Positions 9,256 to 18,421 are shown, numbered from the stretch's first letter. The stretch is 64,000 nt of DNA from Nitrospira sp. (GCA_018242685.1 JAFEBM010000049.1:1-64000), one strand, 5' to 3'. Translations and numbers: made by a program. Notes: a model not told the origin generated them from the letters alone.

Positions 9256-10470
9256 CTAGCCACCGACGGTGCCGGCCATCTGAAATATCGGCAGGTACAT
9301 TACAATGACGATTCCACCGACCAACACTCCCATGACGAGCAGTAGAACCGGCTCTATCCATGTGGTGAGCTGCGTAAGCTTCGTATCGAGATTAGCCTCG
9401 TAAAACTCCGCGACGTCCCGCAACATCGTATCAAGCGAACCCGTTTCCTCCCCTACCGATAACATTTCGATCGCGAGTCTCGGGAGCACTCTGGAACGAT
9501 CCAATGCACCAGCCAGTGTCGCCCCCTCACGAATCTCATTGACGGCTCCGATCGTTTCTTGTGCAATCCATCGATTTGAAACGGCTCCTCGTGCGCCTTG
9601 CAAAGCATCAATGAGCGGGGTGCCTCCGGCAAGAATAGTTCCGAGCGTCCTCGTCAGCTGGACGGCATTATGTTCGACTGCGATCTGACCCACGAGGGGG
9701 AGTTTCAGCACAAGACGATCGATCGCCAGCTGCCCCGCCGAGGTGGCATAATAGGCATGTGTCCCGAGCATGATGCCGATCACGACGGCTACTGCAGGTA
9801 CGATCCCTGACTCGGCATGCATGACCATGTCGAGCAAGACTTGAGTCGCCCATGGCAAGGTCGTCGCTGACTCTCCATAGACCGATACGAAAGTCGGCAT
9901 GACATAGGTCAATAGAAACCCGACCACGGCCAGGCCGATACCGATGAGAACAATGGGATAAGAGATCGCCTTCTTCACTTTTTGACGAAGGCTGACCATC
10001 AGCTTCAGATACGCCACGTACCGCTGTAGCACTTCCGGAAGATTGCCCGATTGCTCTCCTGCCTTTACCGTGGCGACATAGAGCTCAGGGAAATATACAG
10101 GGTGCTTAGCTAATGCATCCGAGGCCGAGGCTCCGCCTCGAATGTCTTCCCGCACATCGCGTAGTGTCCGCTGAAATCCAGCATGGCCGGCTCGTTCGAT
10201 CAGGAGATCCCAGATGCGCAAAATGGGCAGTCCGGACTTGACCAGAGCCAGCAATTCTTGATTGAAGACCAAGAACTGCCCGAGCGGAAGCTTTCCCCAT
10301 GCCCACGATGTCTTCGTCTTGACTGAGGTCATTCCTCGCCGATGAAGATTGAAAACCAGCAATCCTTGTGACTCTAGTTTGGCGCGAACCAATAATTCAT
10401 TTTCTCCTTCTACGTGCCCATGGACGGTGGACCCATCAGGCCGCGCGACTCGATACGCAAATACTGCCAT
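9256..10470 (-). CDS. gspF: Type II secretion / pilus platform protein (GspF/PilC family)
   Basis: 404 aa, the family length. It has two tandem T2SSF domains (residues ~70-195 and ~270-395), each ending in membrane helices, and the signatures FPELYVATVKAGEQSGNLPE in the first repeat and RLAIEMLSVGEETGSLDTML in the second. It is the polytopic inner-membrane platform on which the ATPase turns. It ends with FQMAGTVGG, a usual GspF ending. It sits between the LysM lipoprotein gene and gspE. Confidence 0.95.
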   Translation of the reverse strand: MAVFAYRVARPDGSTVHGHVEGENELLVRAKLESQGLLVFNLHRRGMTSVKTKTSWAWGKLPLGQFLVFNQELLALVKSGLPILRIWDLLIERAGHAGFQRTLRDVREDIRGGASASDALAKHPVYFPELYVATVKAGEQSGNLPEVLQRYVAYLKLMVSLRQKVKKAISYPIVLIGIGLAVVGFLLTYVMPTFVSVYGESATTLPWATQVLLDMVMHAESGIVPAVAVVIGIMLGTHAYYATSAGQLAIDRLVLKLPLVGQIAVEHNAVQLTRTLGTILAGGTPLIDALQGARGAVSNRWIAQETIGAVNEIREGATLAGALDRSRVLPRLAIEMLSVGEETGSLDTMLRDVAEFYEANLDTKLTQLTTWIEPVLLLVMGVLVGGIVIVMYLPIFQMAGTVGG

Positions 10471-10514
10471 AGCTGTAGACCTTCACGACTTGCCGCTTAG
10501 CCCATCGTACGCCG

Positions 10515-11303
10515 CTACATTCGTTGGTGCTCGACTTCTTCAGTAGACGGCTCAGTCAGCCAGAGTGCTTGACCAGCTTGAATACGGTCACTAGGAAGGG
10601 CGTTGAGGACCATGAGACGTCTGACGGACGTGTGATATCGACGTGCGATACTCCACAGGGTGTCTCCGGACTTGACCAACATGTGTGAGCGGGAGGGCAC
10701 AGTTGACGACTGAGAACCTACCGGTGCTTCGCCGACCGTAGAGGCTCTCGACACCTGGATCGCCGGCTCCGGGACAACCCGGGTCCGCTCCTCCAGAGTA
10801 CCCACCAGGGCATCCTGCTGAAGGTGGGCAATCGCTAACTCGAGTTGCCCACCTTTTGGAGAAGCCATCGCCACGAGAGACATATTTCCCTTCACCGGCT
10901 TCTCTACTTTCGATACCTGCATTTGAAGCTGCTTCAGCTGATTCTGCAGTGCGGCTCTGGTCCGCCCCACCTGTTCCCGTTCGGAACGAGCACTGCTTAG
11001 TTCTTCCCGTTGGAGATCAATCACATGGCGAGCTTCAGTCAATCGATGTTCCGCCTCCCGAATGCGCCCTTCAAGCTGCGCCCGGGCGACCTGCACATCA
11101 GCCAATTCCTGGCGCCGTGCGTCGCCCTCTGCTCTCAACTCGGCAACCATGCGCTGGGTATCTCGCAACGAGGTCTTGAGGGTATCTACCGTGAGTTGAA
11201 GATCCGACATCTCCGGCTCTTTGGTGATGATGGGTTCGAGCGGGCTACAAGCCGACATTCCGATCAGAAAGAGTCCAATGAACGTATTCCTCCATCTCCC
11301 CAT
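10515..11303 (-). CDS. LysM-domain lipoprotein with coiled coil, in secretion operon
   Basis: About 262 aa from this start. A signal peptide ending in IGMSAC suggests lipidation at the cysteine. A long charged coiled coil follows (~30-130), then a linker and one LysM domain (LVKSGDTLWSIARRYHTSVR ... IQAGQALWL), which binds peptidoglycan. An in-frame ATG at 11369 would overlap the upstream pseudopilin by 7 bp and add 22 basic residues; I prefer the ATG at 11303 because it gives a normal lipoprotein signal. Neither has a strong ribosome site. Its place inside the operon suggests it anchors the machine in, or helps it cross, the peptidoglycan, a role FimV or GspA-like LysM proteins play elsewhere. 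Confidence 0.85.
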   Translation of the reverse strand: MGRWRNTFIGLFLIGMSACSPLEPIITKEPEMSDLQLTVDTLKTSLRDTQRMVAELRAEGDARRQELADVQVARAQLEGRIREAEHRLTEARHVIDLQREELSSARSEREQVGRTRAALQNQLKQLQMQVSKVEKPVKGNMSLVAMASPKGGQLELAIAHLQQDALVGTLEERTRVVPEPAIQVSRASTVGEAPVGSQSSTVPSRSHMLVKSGDTLWSIARRYHTSVRRLMVLNALPSDRIQAGQALWLTEPSTEEVEHQRM

Positions 11304-11362
11304 CACTCGAAACACTTTGCGCCTAGGGCAGAATCTACTCTGAGTCGATCTCTCGCGCCTGT

Positions 11363-11782
11363 TTACCATTGGTTATATGGAGTCCCGTTTGTCCCAACAA
11401 ACTCAGACCCGGAATACACATCAAAGATACCACCCTCAGTCGGTTCAATGATCTGTTGCCAAGAGTTCGGCGAATTCGTAAAGGGATCTTTAGGAAGAGC
11501 CCGCAGATATCCTGCAGTTACCAGGCCATCCAAGGATGGCGGGTACTTCCCTTTGTCCGCACGGTGATGGTCCAGCAACTCGCGGAGCGTGAAAAGGTCT
11601 TGTCGCAACACCGTCTCCCTCGCTTTGATCAATGATGACTGATAGGACGGAACGGCGATTGTGGCTAAAATGCCGACAATGGACACGACGATCATGAGTT
11701 CAATCAGTGTGAAACCCTTTGCATTCCGTCCGCCCACCTTACCAATCCTGGTACCTAGTACCATCGAGCGCAGACTCCTCAC
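11363..11782 (-). CDS. gspG: Major pseudopilin-like protein (GspG family)
   Basis: 139 aa. It has a long basic leader ending in G, then FTLIELMIVVSIVGILATIA, the classic N-methylation / prepilin peptidase site with Glu at +5. The soluble part has the GspG layout: HHRADKGKYPPSLDGLVTAGYL, LPKDPFTNSPNSW and a C-terminal FDVYSGSEF segment. It is predicted to form the pseudopilus after processing. Its start lies 44 bp inside the end of the preceding pseudopilin gene; an alternative ATG at 11764 would still overlap. Confidence 0.9.
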   Translation of the reverse strand: MRSLRSMVLGTRIGKVGGRNAKGFTLIELMIVVSIVGILATIAVPSYQSSLIKARETVLRQDLFTLRELLDHHRADKGKYPPSLDGLVTAGYLRALPKDPFTNSPNSWQQIIEPTEGGIFDVYSGSEFVGTNGTPYNQW

Positions 11783-12245
11783 TTTGTGTCATCACATCGT
11801 AAACATCTTCACCGCACCAACTAGACGGCTTCGGACGATCCTTATAGCAACGCAAAGCCCAATCGGATTTCCCTGTCAGGGGGTCGATCGGCATCGTGCG
11901 CAAATAACGTCTCATCGTGGTGCCTCGAACCGTCGCCTCGTCTCCCGTCAGTTTTACTCCTAACAGAGCATCGAGGGACTTCGGATAGCCGTACGGCCCG
12001 GTGATTTCCTTGCACACCAATTTATTCTTCATACAAACCACTCCAAGTAACACATCTCCATCGCGATTCCATTCCAGCTTAAACAGATCGATCGCGACGC
12101 GAATCGATCGAAGATGCTGGCGCAGCTCAATCTCCTGGGCTCGTTTTGTCGACACCTTACTCAGAGGCATGGCGACCGAAGCCAGGATCACAATAATGGC
12201 CATGGTGACGAGCATCTCGATGAGTGTTAGGCCGTCCTCTCTCAC
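11739..12245 (-). CDS. Pseudopilin-like protein
   Basis: 168 aa. A very short leader (MREDG) is followed by LTLIEMLVTMAIIVILASVA, a prepilin site with Glu at +5. The body resembles GspG: RSIRVAIDLFKLEWNRDGD, YPKSLDALLGVKLTGD, RTMPIDPLTGKSDW. It has four cysteines, possibly two disulfides. It starts 4 bp before the secretin stop (overlap) and its own end overlaps the next pseudopilin gene, so the three genes are translationally linked. Confidence 0.88.
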   Translation of the reverse strand: MREDGLTLIEMLVTMAIIVILASVAMPLSKVSTKRAQEIELRQHLRSIRVAIDLFKLEWNRDGDVLLGVVCMKNKLVCKEITGPYGYPKSLDALLGVKLTGDEATVRGTTMRRYLRTMPIDPLTGKSDWALRCYKDRPKPSSWCGEDVYDVMTQSEESALDGTRYQDW

Positions 12246-14617
12246 CGCACTCGCACCACTCCTGTTCCGACTACTTCTGGTGATGCCTGCGCCGCTGGGC
12301 CGGAATCAATCAACACAACGCGAATCGGCGACACTCCTGGCGCCTTTGCCACGAAGATGACATTCATAGCTCGTGGCGAACGCTGAGCCGGGCGAGCAAA
12401 GTGGAACGTGATGGCTCCTGCTTGCCCGACCTTGTCCACCGTTGTAGTCTCGCCCGTGTCCATCAACTTTGCATTATCAAGTCGTTTGAATTGCAGAATC
12501 TCGGGGTCATAGCCCAGTTTGAATGTGGGCGCGCTTGATGCACTGATTCGCCCGTCTACGACAGAAAGCCTTACTTCTTTACCTGATTGAACCACCGATT
12601 CTTCCGGCTTGATCACCAATAGAGGATCAGGCGTCGCGAACTGGGCCAATGACCGGACCATGTTTGTCTGCCCTGCGTCTTTCGTCATAGTGCCACCAGG
12701 GGCAGGAATCTTCCCATACTCGCGTCCCACCAAGGCCGATGCCTTCCTAGAGGGGTTAGAAAAGACCGGGCTTGTCGCGTAGTTGAACTCGGTGCCAGAC
12801 CAGAATGCGTGATGGCTGGAGCCGGTAGAAAGCGCCGGTTGCGCGATGCGCGGCGTAATGGTCAGGATGACTTCCGTCGTAATCCGTTCCGTCTTGAAAG
12901 AGCTCAACAGTTTTCCGATTATCGGCCAATCTCCAATCCATGGCATAGTCACCCGTGTGCGACGATCCTCCTCCTGAAGCAGACCGCCGAGAACGATCGT
13001 TTCTCCATCCCGCATATTCAGCGTTGTCTCTGCAGAACGATTACCGAATTTGAACTGTTGAATGAGCGGAGCAGCCTGTAGCGTGATCTGATCTCCGACC
13101 CGAATCACCTCTACCTTCATCTTCAACGACAATTCATTGCCCAATCGGATTGAAGGCTCGACCGTCAACTTGACGCCCGTATCCCGGAACTCGATCGATG
13201 TGACGGTTGAGGTAGTCGGAATGGCTCCTGTAGCGGCTTGCCCTGGTAAGACATTGGTGGTAGAGAGAAGAATCGGTTGTTTATCCCCGATATTAATCTC
13301 CGCTTTCTTGTTATTCATCACGCGAACTTTTGGTGACGCGAGGGTCTTGGCATCAGATTGTTGTTTGAAAAAATCCAGCAACACCGTCGTCGGCAGCTTA
13401 AAGAGATAGTTGCTCGACCCAAGATCGGTCAATTGGCGGTAGGTCATCTGCACGGCTTCTGCCGCCAAGGTTCCCGTAAACCCGGAAGCGATCAGCCCAG
13501 CACCGGCTTGTTTCGGATAGTTCAAGCCATACGTTTGATTCTTCGTCCGATTAACCTCCAATACCTCAAGGTCAAAGAGAACCTCCGGCTCCTGCAGGTC
13601 ATTGGCCAGGATAATCTTTTCGGCAAGTTCCAATTTCTCCGGCTGATCGCGAATGACAATCGCATTGAGTTGTTCGTTGGCGTGCATTCGCTTGGAGTCC
13701 AACATGCTCTTCAGCAAGAGCACCATGTCTTTGGCCTTCGCCGTCGAAAGATAAAATGTCCGAATCATTAAATCTCGATACTGCTCCTGCTTCTGCTTTG
13801 TGTCGGGACTGACGATCAAGACAGCCGGAGATATCGGGCGAGAAAATAAACTATTACTATTGAGAATCAGTTGCAGCGCTTCTTCAAAAGGCGTGTCCTG
13901 AATCGAAATAGAAATAGGATCGTTCCGGACATCCTTGTCAAAAACCAGCGTCAACCCGCCGACCTTTGCCACACCCTCCAAGACTTCCTTAATACCGGCG
14001 TTTTTGAATTTTAACGTCACGGACTGTCTTGAATGTTCGTCTCTTTCCAGCCCTTGTTGCTGTTCAATAAGCCGGGTGATGCTCTCCAGTGCCTCTTGGT
14101 TCGTTGGATCGAATTCCACAGCCCGCTCAAAGCCACTCATTGCCTCCTCAGTTCTTCCAAGCTGAGCCAGCCGCTCAGCCTCACGGTGTAGAGACCGAGA
14201 CTCTTTCAAGCGAATGACCTCCTGGAAACCTGTCTGGTGCTCGCTATTCGAGGGTTCAATGGCGAGAGCCCGCTTAAATTCTTCCAGCGCGAGGTCGATT
14301 TGCTTCTCCTTTAGAAACGTCCGACCGCGTTCGGCATACATGGTCGCGACGCGCTCACGGGCCAACGCGTGCTTCCCCTGTAGAGAAGGATCGAAAGGAT
14401 CATCTTTTAACGCCTGCTTATAAGCGAGAATGGCTTCTTCCCAACGTTCCGCTGCCAGATGCTGATCTCCGCGCTTGACGTCAGGAGACACCACCAGAGC
14501 GCATCCAGACATCCCGAGAGTTCCCAGAACCCGGATGATTTCTATCGTTCGGTTATAAAGAGACACCTTCAGCTGATGAGCCACAATATGTGTTCCGCAG
14601 ACATTTTGTATTGCCAA
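12242..14617 (-). CDS. gspD: Secretin with N-terminal TPR and C-terminal cohesin-like domain
   Basis: 791 aa outer-membrane secretin. A signal region ends in LGMSGCALV, a probable lipobox. Tetratricopeptide-like helices (~50-190: ERWEEAILAYKQALKDDP, LALEEFKRALAIEPSN, EEAMSGFERAVEFDPTN) are followed by an STN/N0-like domain (~200-270), an N1-type domain, and the secretin core (~360-620) with the hallmark VEVIRVGDQITLQ ... LGGLLQEEDRRTRVTMPWIGDWPIIGKLL. The last ~130 residues (LSVVDGRISASSAPTFKLGYDPEILQF) resemble a cohesin/dockerin-type fold. This layout is like secretins of atypical type II systems rather than GspD or PilQ. The start is uncertain: a GTG at 14566 would give a more typical signal peptide. 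Confidence 0.92.
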   Translation of the reverse strand: MAIQNVCGTHIVAHQLKVSLYNRTIEIIRVLGTLGMSGCALVVSPDVKRGDQHLAAERWEEAILAYKQALKDDPFDPSLQGKHALARERVATMYAERGRTFLKEKQIDLALEEFKRALAIEPSNSEHQTGFQEVIRLKESRSLHREAERLAQLGRTEEAMSGFERAVEFDPTNQEALESITRLIEQQQGLERDEHSRQSVTLKFKNAGIKEVLEGVAKVGGLTLVFDKDVRNDPISISIQDTPFEEALQLILNSNSLFSRPISPAVLIVSPDTKQKQEQYRDLMIRTFYLSTAKAKDMVLLLKSMLDSKRMHANEQLNAIVIRDQPEKLELAEKIILANDLQEPEVLFDLEVLEVNRTKNQTYGLNYPKQAGAGLIASGFTGTLAAEAVQMTYRQLTDLGSSNYLFKLPTTVLLDFFKQQSDAKTLASPKVRVMNNKKAEINIGDKQPILLSTTNVLPGQAATGAIPTTSTVTSIEFRDTGVKLTVEPSIRLGNELSLKMKVEVIRVGDQITLQAAPLIQQFKFGNRSAETTLNMRDGETIVLGGLLQEEDRRTRVTMPWIGDWPIIGKLLSSFKTERITTEVILTITPRIAQPALSTGSSHHAFWSGTEFNYATSPVFSNPSRKASALVGREYGKIPAPGGTMTKDAGQTNMVRSLAQFATPDPLLVIKPEESVVQSGKEVRLSVVDGRISASSAPTFKLGYDPEILQFKRLDNAKLMDTGETTTVDKVGQAGAITFHFARPAQRSPRAMNVIFVAKAPGVSPIRVVLIDSGPAAQASPEVVGTGVVRVR

Positions 14618-15064
14618 CCATCAATTTTTCTTATACTACGGATCAAGACAGGCTCAAAGAAAAAGCCTAGAAGCGGAGGGGTGACGTCTTCCCGAAAACG
14701 CCGACAAATTAATGATGAAGTACGATGGCAACTTCGAGAGCCGCAAAGGTATACCTATGTGGCATGAGTGGCCAGAATTTCATGCCCTCCGGCCAGTTAA
14801 AGAAACGGTCCCTACTCTAGCAAGCCGTTGAAACTGTTTACCCCTCGACAATACAGATCTCCGACAGGTCTCGAGACGATTGGAAAAAGTCCACAGGATG
14901 CCCCCAAAGGCTGCATCTCATCCGTCAGCTCCGGCGCATCAAGACGCGCACCTTTCCACTGGCAAGGCTCAAGCGAGCGAAAAGGCAAGGCACAATCTGA
15001 GCTGTATGATAAAGCATCTGAGCGACGCAAAAATGAAGCTGACCAACCTTTCAACATCCTACTA
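14618..15064. promoter_or_regulatory. Intergenic region with possible secretion-operon promoter
   Basis: On the minus strand a TTGAGC box (14657-14652) and a TATAAG box (14635-14630) are 16 bp apart, giving a possible sigma-70 promoter for the eleven-gene secretion operon with a start near 14623. The rest (to the IS630 left end at 15065) holds no gene. The block near 14720-14800 has several short inverted repeats, but it does not match a riboswitch I know. Confidence 0.4.
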
Positions 15065-16148
15065 CTGATCTTTGCATAAACAATGGAACGAGCGAGGCTC
15101 TCGGACTATACTCTGTGGCATGAGACCTCCAGGAACCGCCCTGCAATTGGAACGGCAACGCCGACAGGCCATCCGATTGCTCACGGCGGGCACCGCTCTG
15201 TCGGCAATCGCACGAGCCGTGGGTGCTTCGGTGAGTTCTGTGTTCCGGTGGGCCGAGGCCTACCGCAAACAGGGACTACACGGATTGCGGCCCCGGCCGA
15301 CACCGGGTCGTCCCCCGAGTCTCTCCTCGGTGCAGAAGAGGCGGCTGACGGCCCTGCTCCTGAAGGGGCCCTTGGCACGGGGCTATCGAACCGATCTCTG
15401 GACCTTGAAACGCGTCGCGCAGCTGAGTCACCAGCAGTTCGGGGTGCGCTACCACCCCTGTCATGTCTGGAAGCTCCTGACTCAGTTGGGCTGGAGTTGT
15501 CAGAAGCCCGAACGCCGTGCCCTGCAACGGGACGAGGCCGCGATTGTACGGTGGAAACGGTCCCGCTGGCCCCATATAAAAAAACGCTCGACGACGTGGG
15601 GCCCACCTCGTCTTTCTTGATGAATCGGGCTTTCGGCTCATCCCCAACGTGGCCCGTACCTGGGCGCCCAAAGGACACACGCCGGTCGTGCGCTATCTGT
15701 ACAAGCAGGATCGGCTCTCCACGATCAGTGCGCTGGCCGTGTCGCCCAAGCGCAGGCAGGTGGCGCCGCCACAATCTCACGTGGTTGGCTGTCCGAACCT
15801 TCTTGTGTCACCTGCTGCGGCATCTGCGGGGTCCTGTGGTCCTGCTGTGGGATCGGGGAACCATTCATCGCCGACAAGCCGTTAACCACTGGATCACGGT
15901 CCATCCAAGGCTTCAGGTGGAAGAGTTCCCGGCTTACGTCCCGGAACTCAATCCGGCGGAATATATCTGGGCCCAGGCCGATCGCGCCTTGGCGAACAGC
16001 GCGCCTACGGATGTGGCCCAACTCGATGGGCTCCTCCGCTCCTCCGTGCGGCGCATCCGAAGGGCGCCTCCACTCCTGTGGTCCTGTATCCACGCGTCGG
16101 ATCTGCCATAGACACGGTGAATCGTTCCATGATTTATGCAAAGCCCAG
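15065..16148 (+). mobile_element. IS630-family insertion sequence
   Basis: The terminal inverted repeats are clear. The left end starts CTGATCTTTGCATAAACAAT and the right end, read inward, starts CTGGGCTTTGCATAAATCAT, with both continuing GGAACGA. Each end is flanked by TA (15063-15064 and 16149-16150), the target dinucleotide that IS630/Tc1 elements duplicate. The element is ~1.08 kb. It sits between the promoter side of the secretion operon and the 3' end of the BACON-repeat gene. Confidence 0.88.
15122..16111 (+). pseudogene. IS630-family transposase, frameshifted twice
   Basis: Three frames must be joined to read the full transposase. Frame 1 (to the stop at 15618) gives the helix-turn-helix part (AIARAVGASVSSVFRWAEAY). 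Frame 2 starts at the A7 run 15578-15584 and holds the first catalytic Asp (HLVFLDESGFRLIPNVART). Frame 3 from about 15760 holds the second Asp (PVVLLWDRGTIHRR) and the final Glu (ELNPAEYIWAQADRAL). The first junction is one extra A in a homopolymer and could be a programmed shift. The second is in a region where family members have more residues, so a small deletion is likely. The element is probably inactive. Confidence 0.85.
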
Positions 16149-16252
16149 TAGTTACGTGCTGCTTCGAAAGAAGCCGTCGTCATCTGTCAGAACGCTTTTA
16201 CCGATACCTTGTTTGTGGGAAGCGTACAAATTCTCGTCATTACTCGCGTGAA

Positions 16253-18421
16253 TCAAAAAATACTCTTGCTGACTTCGTTTGAATACGCGCTTTCATTCCC
16301 CGCAATGTCAAAGGCCGTCACCACAAAGAAATACGTCGTGCCGAATTGGAGTCCTGTTGCAATATAGTTGGGCATATTTCCTTGGATCGTCGCAATGGGA
16401 GCGCCATAGGTTCCTGATGAAGTTGCTCGATACACTCTATATCCCGCTAGATCCCTTTCGGTATTAGCATTCCAAGTCAATGTGACGGACGAACTCGATG
16501 AAGCGTTCATCGTCAGGGCGACATTCACGGTTCTGGTTATGCCGCCACTCTTCACAGTGATGGTGGTCGCATTATTTCCCTGAGTCGCGTTAGCGGTATT
16601 GACGCTTGCCGTGATAGTTCCATTTTTAGAGCCTGACGTCGGACTAAGCGATAGCCAGGAGGCACCATCGCTTGCGCTCCACGGCCCATTTGAATTGATA
16701 GTGATGGTTTGGGCGGAAGGGTTCGCCGCTCCCTGCGTCGCCTTGTAGGTCACGCTGTTGGGGGAAGCCGTCAAGGAGGCGGCTGATACGGTTAGCGCGA
16801 CGGAAATAGTTCTCGTCACTCCACCGCTCATAACGGTGATCGTGGCATTGTTCGTGCCGACAACGGCGGATGAGAGGGCAACGTTGGCCGCGACGGATCC
16901 GTTGCCATTGCCTGACGCTGGACTCAGAGTGAGCCAGGTGGCGCTGCTACTGGCTGTCCACTTGCCGCTCGAATTGACCGTTACGGCCTGGCTCGCTGGA
17001 TTCGTCCCTCCCTGAATGCCAGTGAGTGTCAACGATGTCGGGCTGACGGTAATGGTTGATGAAGGCGCCGTAACGGTAAAGGTTACGGGGATAGAGACTG
17101 GAGTGGCGCTGGTCGAGCTGACGGTAATCAGAGCGTTGTAAGTCCCTGCTGTTAGGGAGCCGGTGATGGCTGCAGCAGTGATCGAACCATTGCCGGTTCC
17201 TGAGGTTGCGGAGATGCTTAACCAAGAAGCATTGTCAGTTACCGTCCACGCGCCATTTGAACCGATAGTGATGGCCTGGGCGGACGGGTTTCCTGCTCCC
17301 TGCGTTGCTATGTAGGTCACATTGTTGGGGGAAGCCGTCAAGGAGGCGGCTGATACGGTTAGCGCGACGGAAATAGTTCTCGTCACTCCACCGCTCGTAA
17401 CGGTGATCGTGGCGTTGTTCGTGCCGACAACGGCGGATGATAGGGCAACGTTGGCCGCGATGGACCCGTTGCCGTTGCCTGACGCTGGACTCAGAGTGAG
17501 CCAGGTGGCGCTGCTACTGGCTGTCCAGTTGCCGTTCGAATTGACCACCACGGTTTGGCCTGCCGGATTGGCCCCTCCCTGAACCCCCGAAAAGGTCAAC
17601 GATGACGGACTAAGCACAACCGTCGTGGAGGGAGCGGTTACTGTAAGGGAGATGAGAATGGAAACGGGCTGTGCATTGGTTGCATTGATGGTAACCAGGG
17701 TATTGTAAATGCCTGCCGTCAATGGGCCGGGGGTAGCGGTTACAGTGACCGAACCATTGCCAGTCCCCGAGGACGGGGAGATGCTCAACCAAGACGCGTT
17801 CTCGCTGGCCAACCAGTTAAGGAGTCCGCCACCGGTGTTGGAAATGCTGACAGTTTGCGAGCTGGAATTGCTGTCGCCCTGCACTGCTGTAAAGGAAAGA
17901 GTGGCCGGGCTTGTCCCGATGATAGGGGGTACAGGGGCAGCCTCTATGGTTAGGTTGACTGGAATGGTGACAGCTGTAGCACCAGCAGCGCTCAGGGTAA
18001 TTGTTGCATTGTAAATGCCGATGGGGAGGGAGCCCGCAGTGGCGGTTAACGTGATTGTGCCAGTATCTTTGCCGGAGGCTGGACCTAGGGTCAACCATGC
18101 TGCGGTAGCAGTCGCATTCCAGTTCAATGTTCCCTGGCCTATGTTTGTAACGGTAAAAGTCTGCGTTGTCGAACTACCGTCTCCTCGCCGAGCACTGAAA
18201 GAAAAACTTGGTGAACTCACTCTTATAACGGGCTTTGGCAATGACGGAGACGGAATAGGAATAGGCTGCGGCGCAGCAAGTGGTGTCAACGCAGGCATTT
18301 CAGACATGAGTCTGCCCGCTGCTAATGCTGACTGCATTAATGGAACCATCGGCTCACAAACGAAAAAAAGCATGTTCATAGCGACTGAGAGGAACAACAA
18401 TCGCTGAATCATCTGGCACAT
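16253..18421 (-). CDS. Secreted BACON-repeat protein with fibronectin III domain
   Basis: 722 aa from this start, chosen because TCCTCC on the plus strand gives a GGAGGA ribosome site 8 bases before the ATG; an upstream ATG at 18484 lacks one. A signal peptide (MCQMIQRLLFLSVAMNMLFF ...) is followed by a Pro-rich linker and six ~92-residue BACON / choice-of-anchor-like beta repeats with the recurring pattern 'ATWLTLSPASGNGNGS ... ATITV', then a C-terminal fibronectin type III domain (SSSVTLTWNANTERDLAGYR ... GTTYFFVVTAFD). Repeats 3-4 and 5-6 are near-identical in DNA with a 567-bp period. There is no membrane anchor or sorting motif at the C-terminus. It is probably a secreted adhesin or matrix protein and may be a client of the neighbouring secretion system (inference). 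Confidence 0.85.
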   Translation of the reverse strand: MCQMIQRLLFLSVAMNMLFFVCEPMVPLMQSALAAGRLMSEMPALTPLAAPQPIPIPSPSLPKPVIRVSSPSFSFSARRGDGSSTTQTFTVTNIGQGTLNWNATATAAWLTLGPASGKDTGTITLTATAGSLPIGIYNATITLSAAGATAVTIPVNLTIEAAPVPPIIGTSPATLSFTAVQGDSNSSSQTVSISNTGGGLLNWLASENASWLSISPSSGTGNGSVTVTATPGPLTAGIYNTLVTINATNAQPVSILISLTVTAPSTTVVLSPSSLTFSGVQGGANPAGQTVVVNSNGNWTASSSATWLTLSPASGNGNGSIAANVALSSAVVGTNNATITVTSGGVTRTISVALTVSAASLTASPNNVTYIATQGAGNPSAQAITIGSNGAWTVTDNASWLSISATSGTGNGSITAAAITGSLTAGTYNALITVSSTSATPVSIPVTFTVTAPSSTITVSPTSLTLTGIQGGTNPASQAVTVNSSGKWTASSSATWLTLSPASGNGNGSVAANVALSSAVVGTNNATITVMSGGVTRTISVALTVSAASLTASPNSVTYKATQGAANPSAQTITINSNGPWSASDGASWLSLSPTSGSKNGTITASVNTANATQGNNATTITVKSGGITRTVNVALTMNASSSSSVTLTWNANTERDLAGYRVYRATSSGTYGAPIATIQGNMPNYIATGLQFGTTYFFVVTAFDIAGNESAYSNEVSKSIF
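16756..17582. repeat. Tandem 567-bp duplication inside the BACON-repeat gene
   Basis: The block starting GTTGGGGGAAGCCGTCAAGG near 16757 recurs near 17324, with an almost identical run of about 250 bases in each copy and a more diverged second half. The offset is 567 bp (189 codons, two beta repeats), so the frame is kept. It indicates recent internal duplication or gene conversion. Confidence 0.8.

Noticed and set aside
14720..14800. Possible GEMM-like (cyclic di-GMP) riboswitch near GCCGCAAAGG and CCTCCGGCC
   Set aside because: The core motifs of the family do not line up in order and no plus-strand gene follows, so the resemblance is treated as chance.
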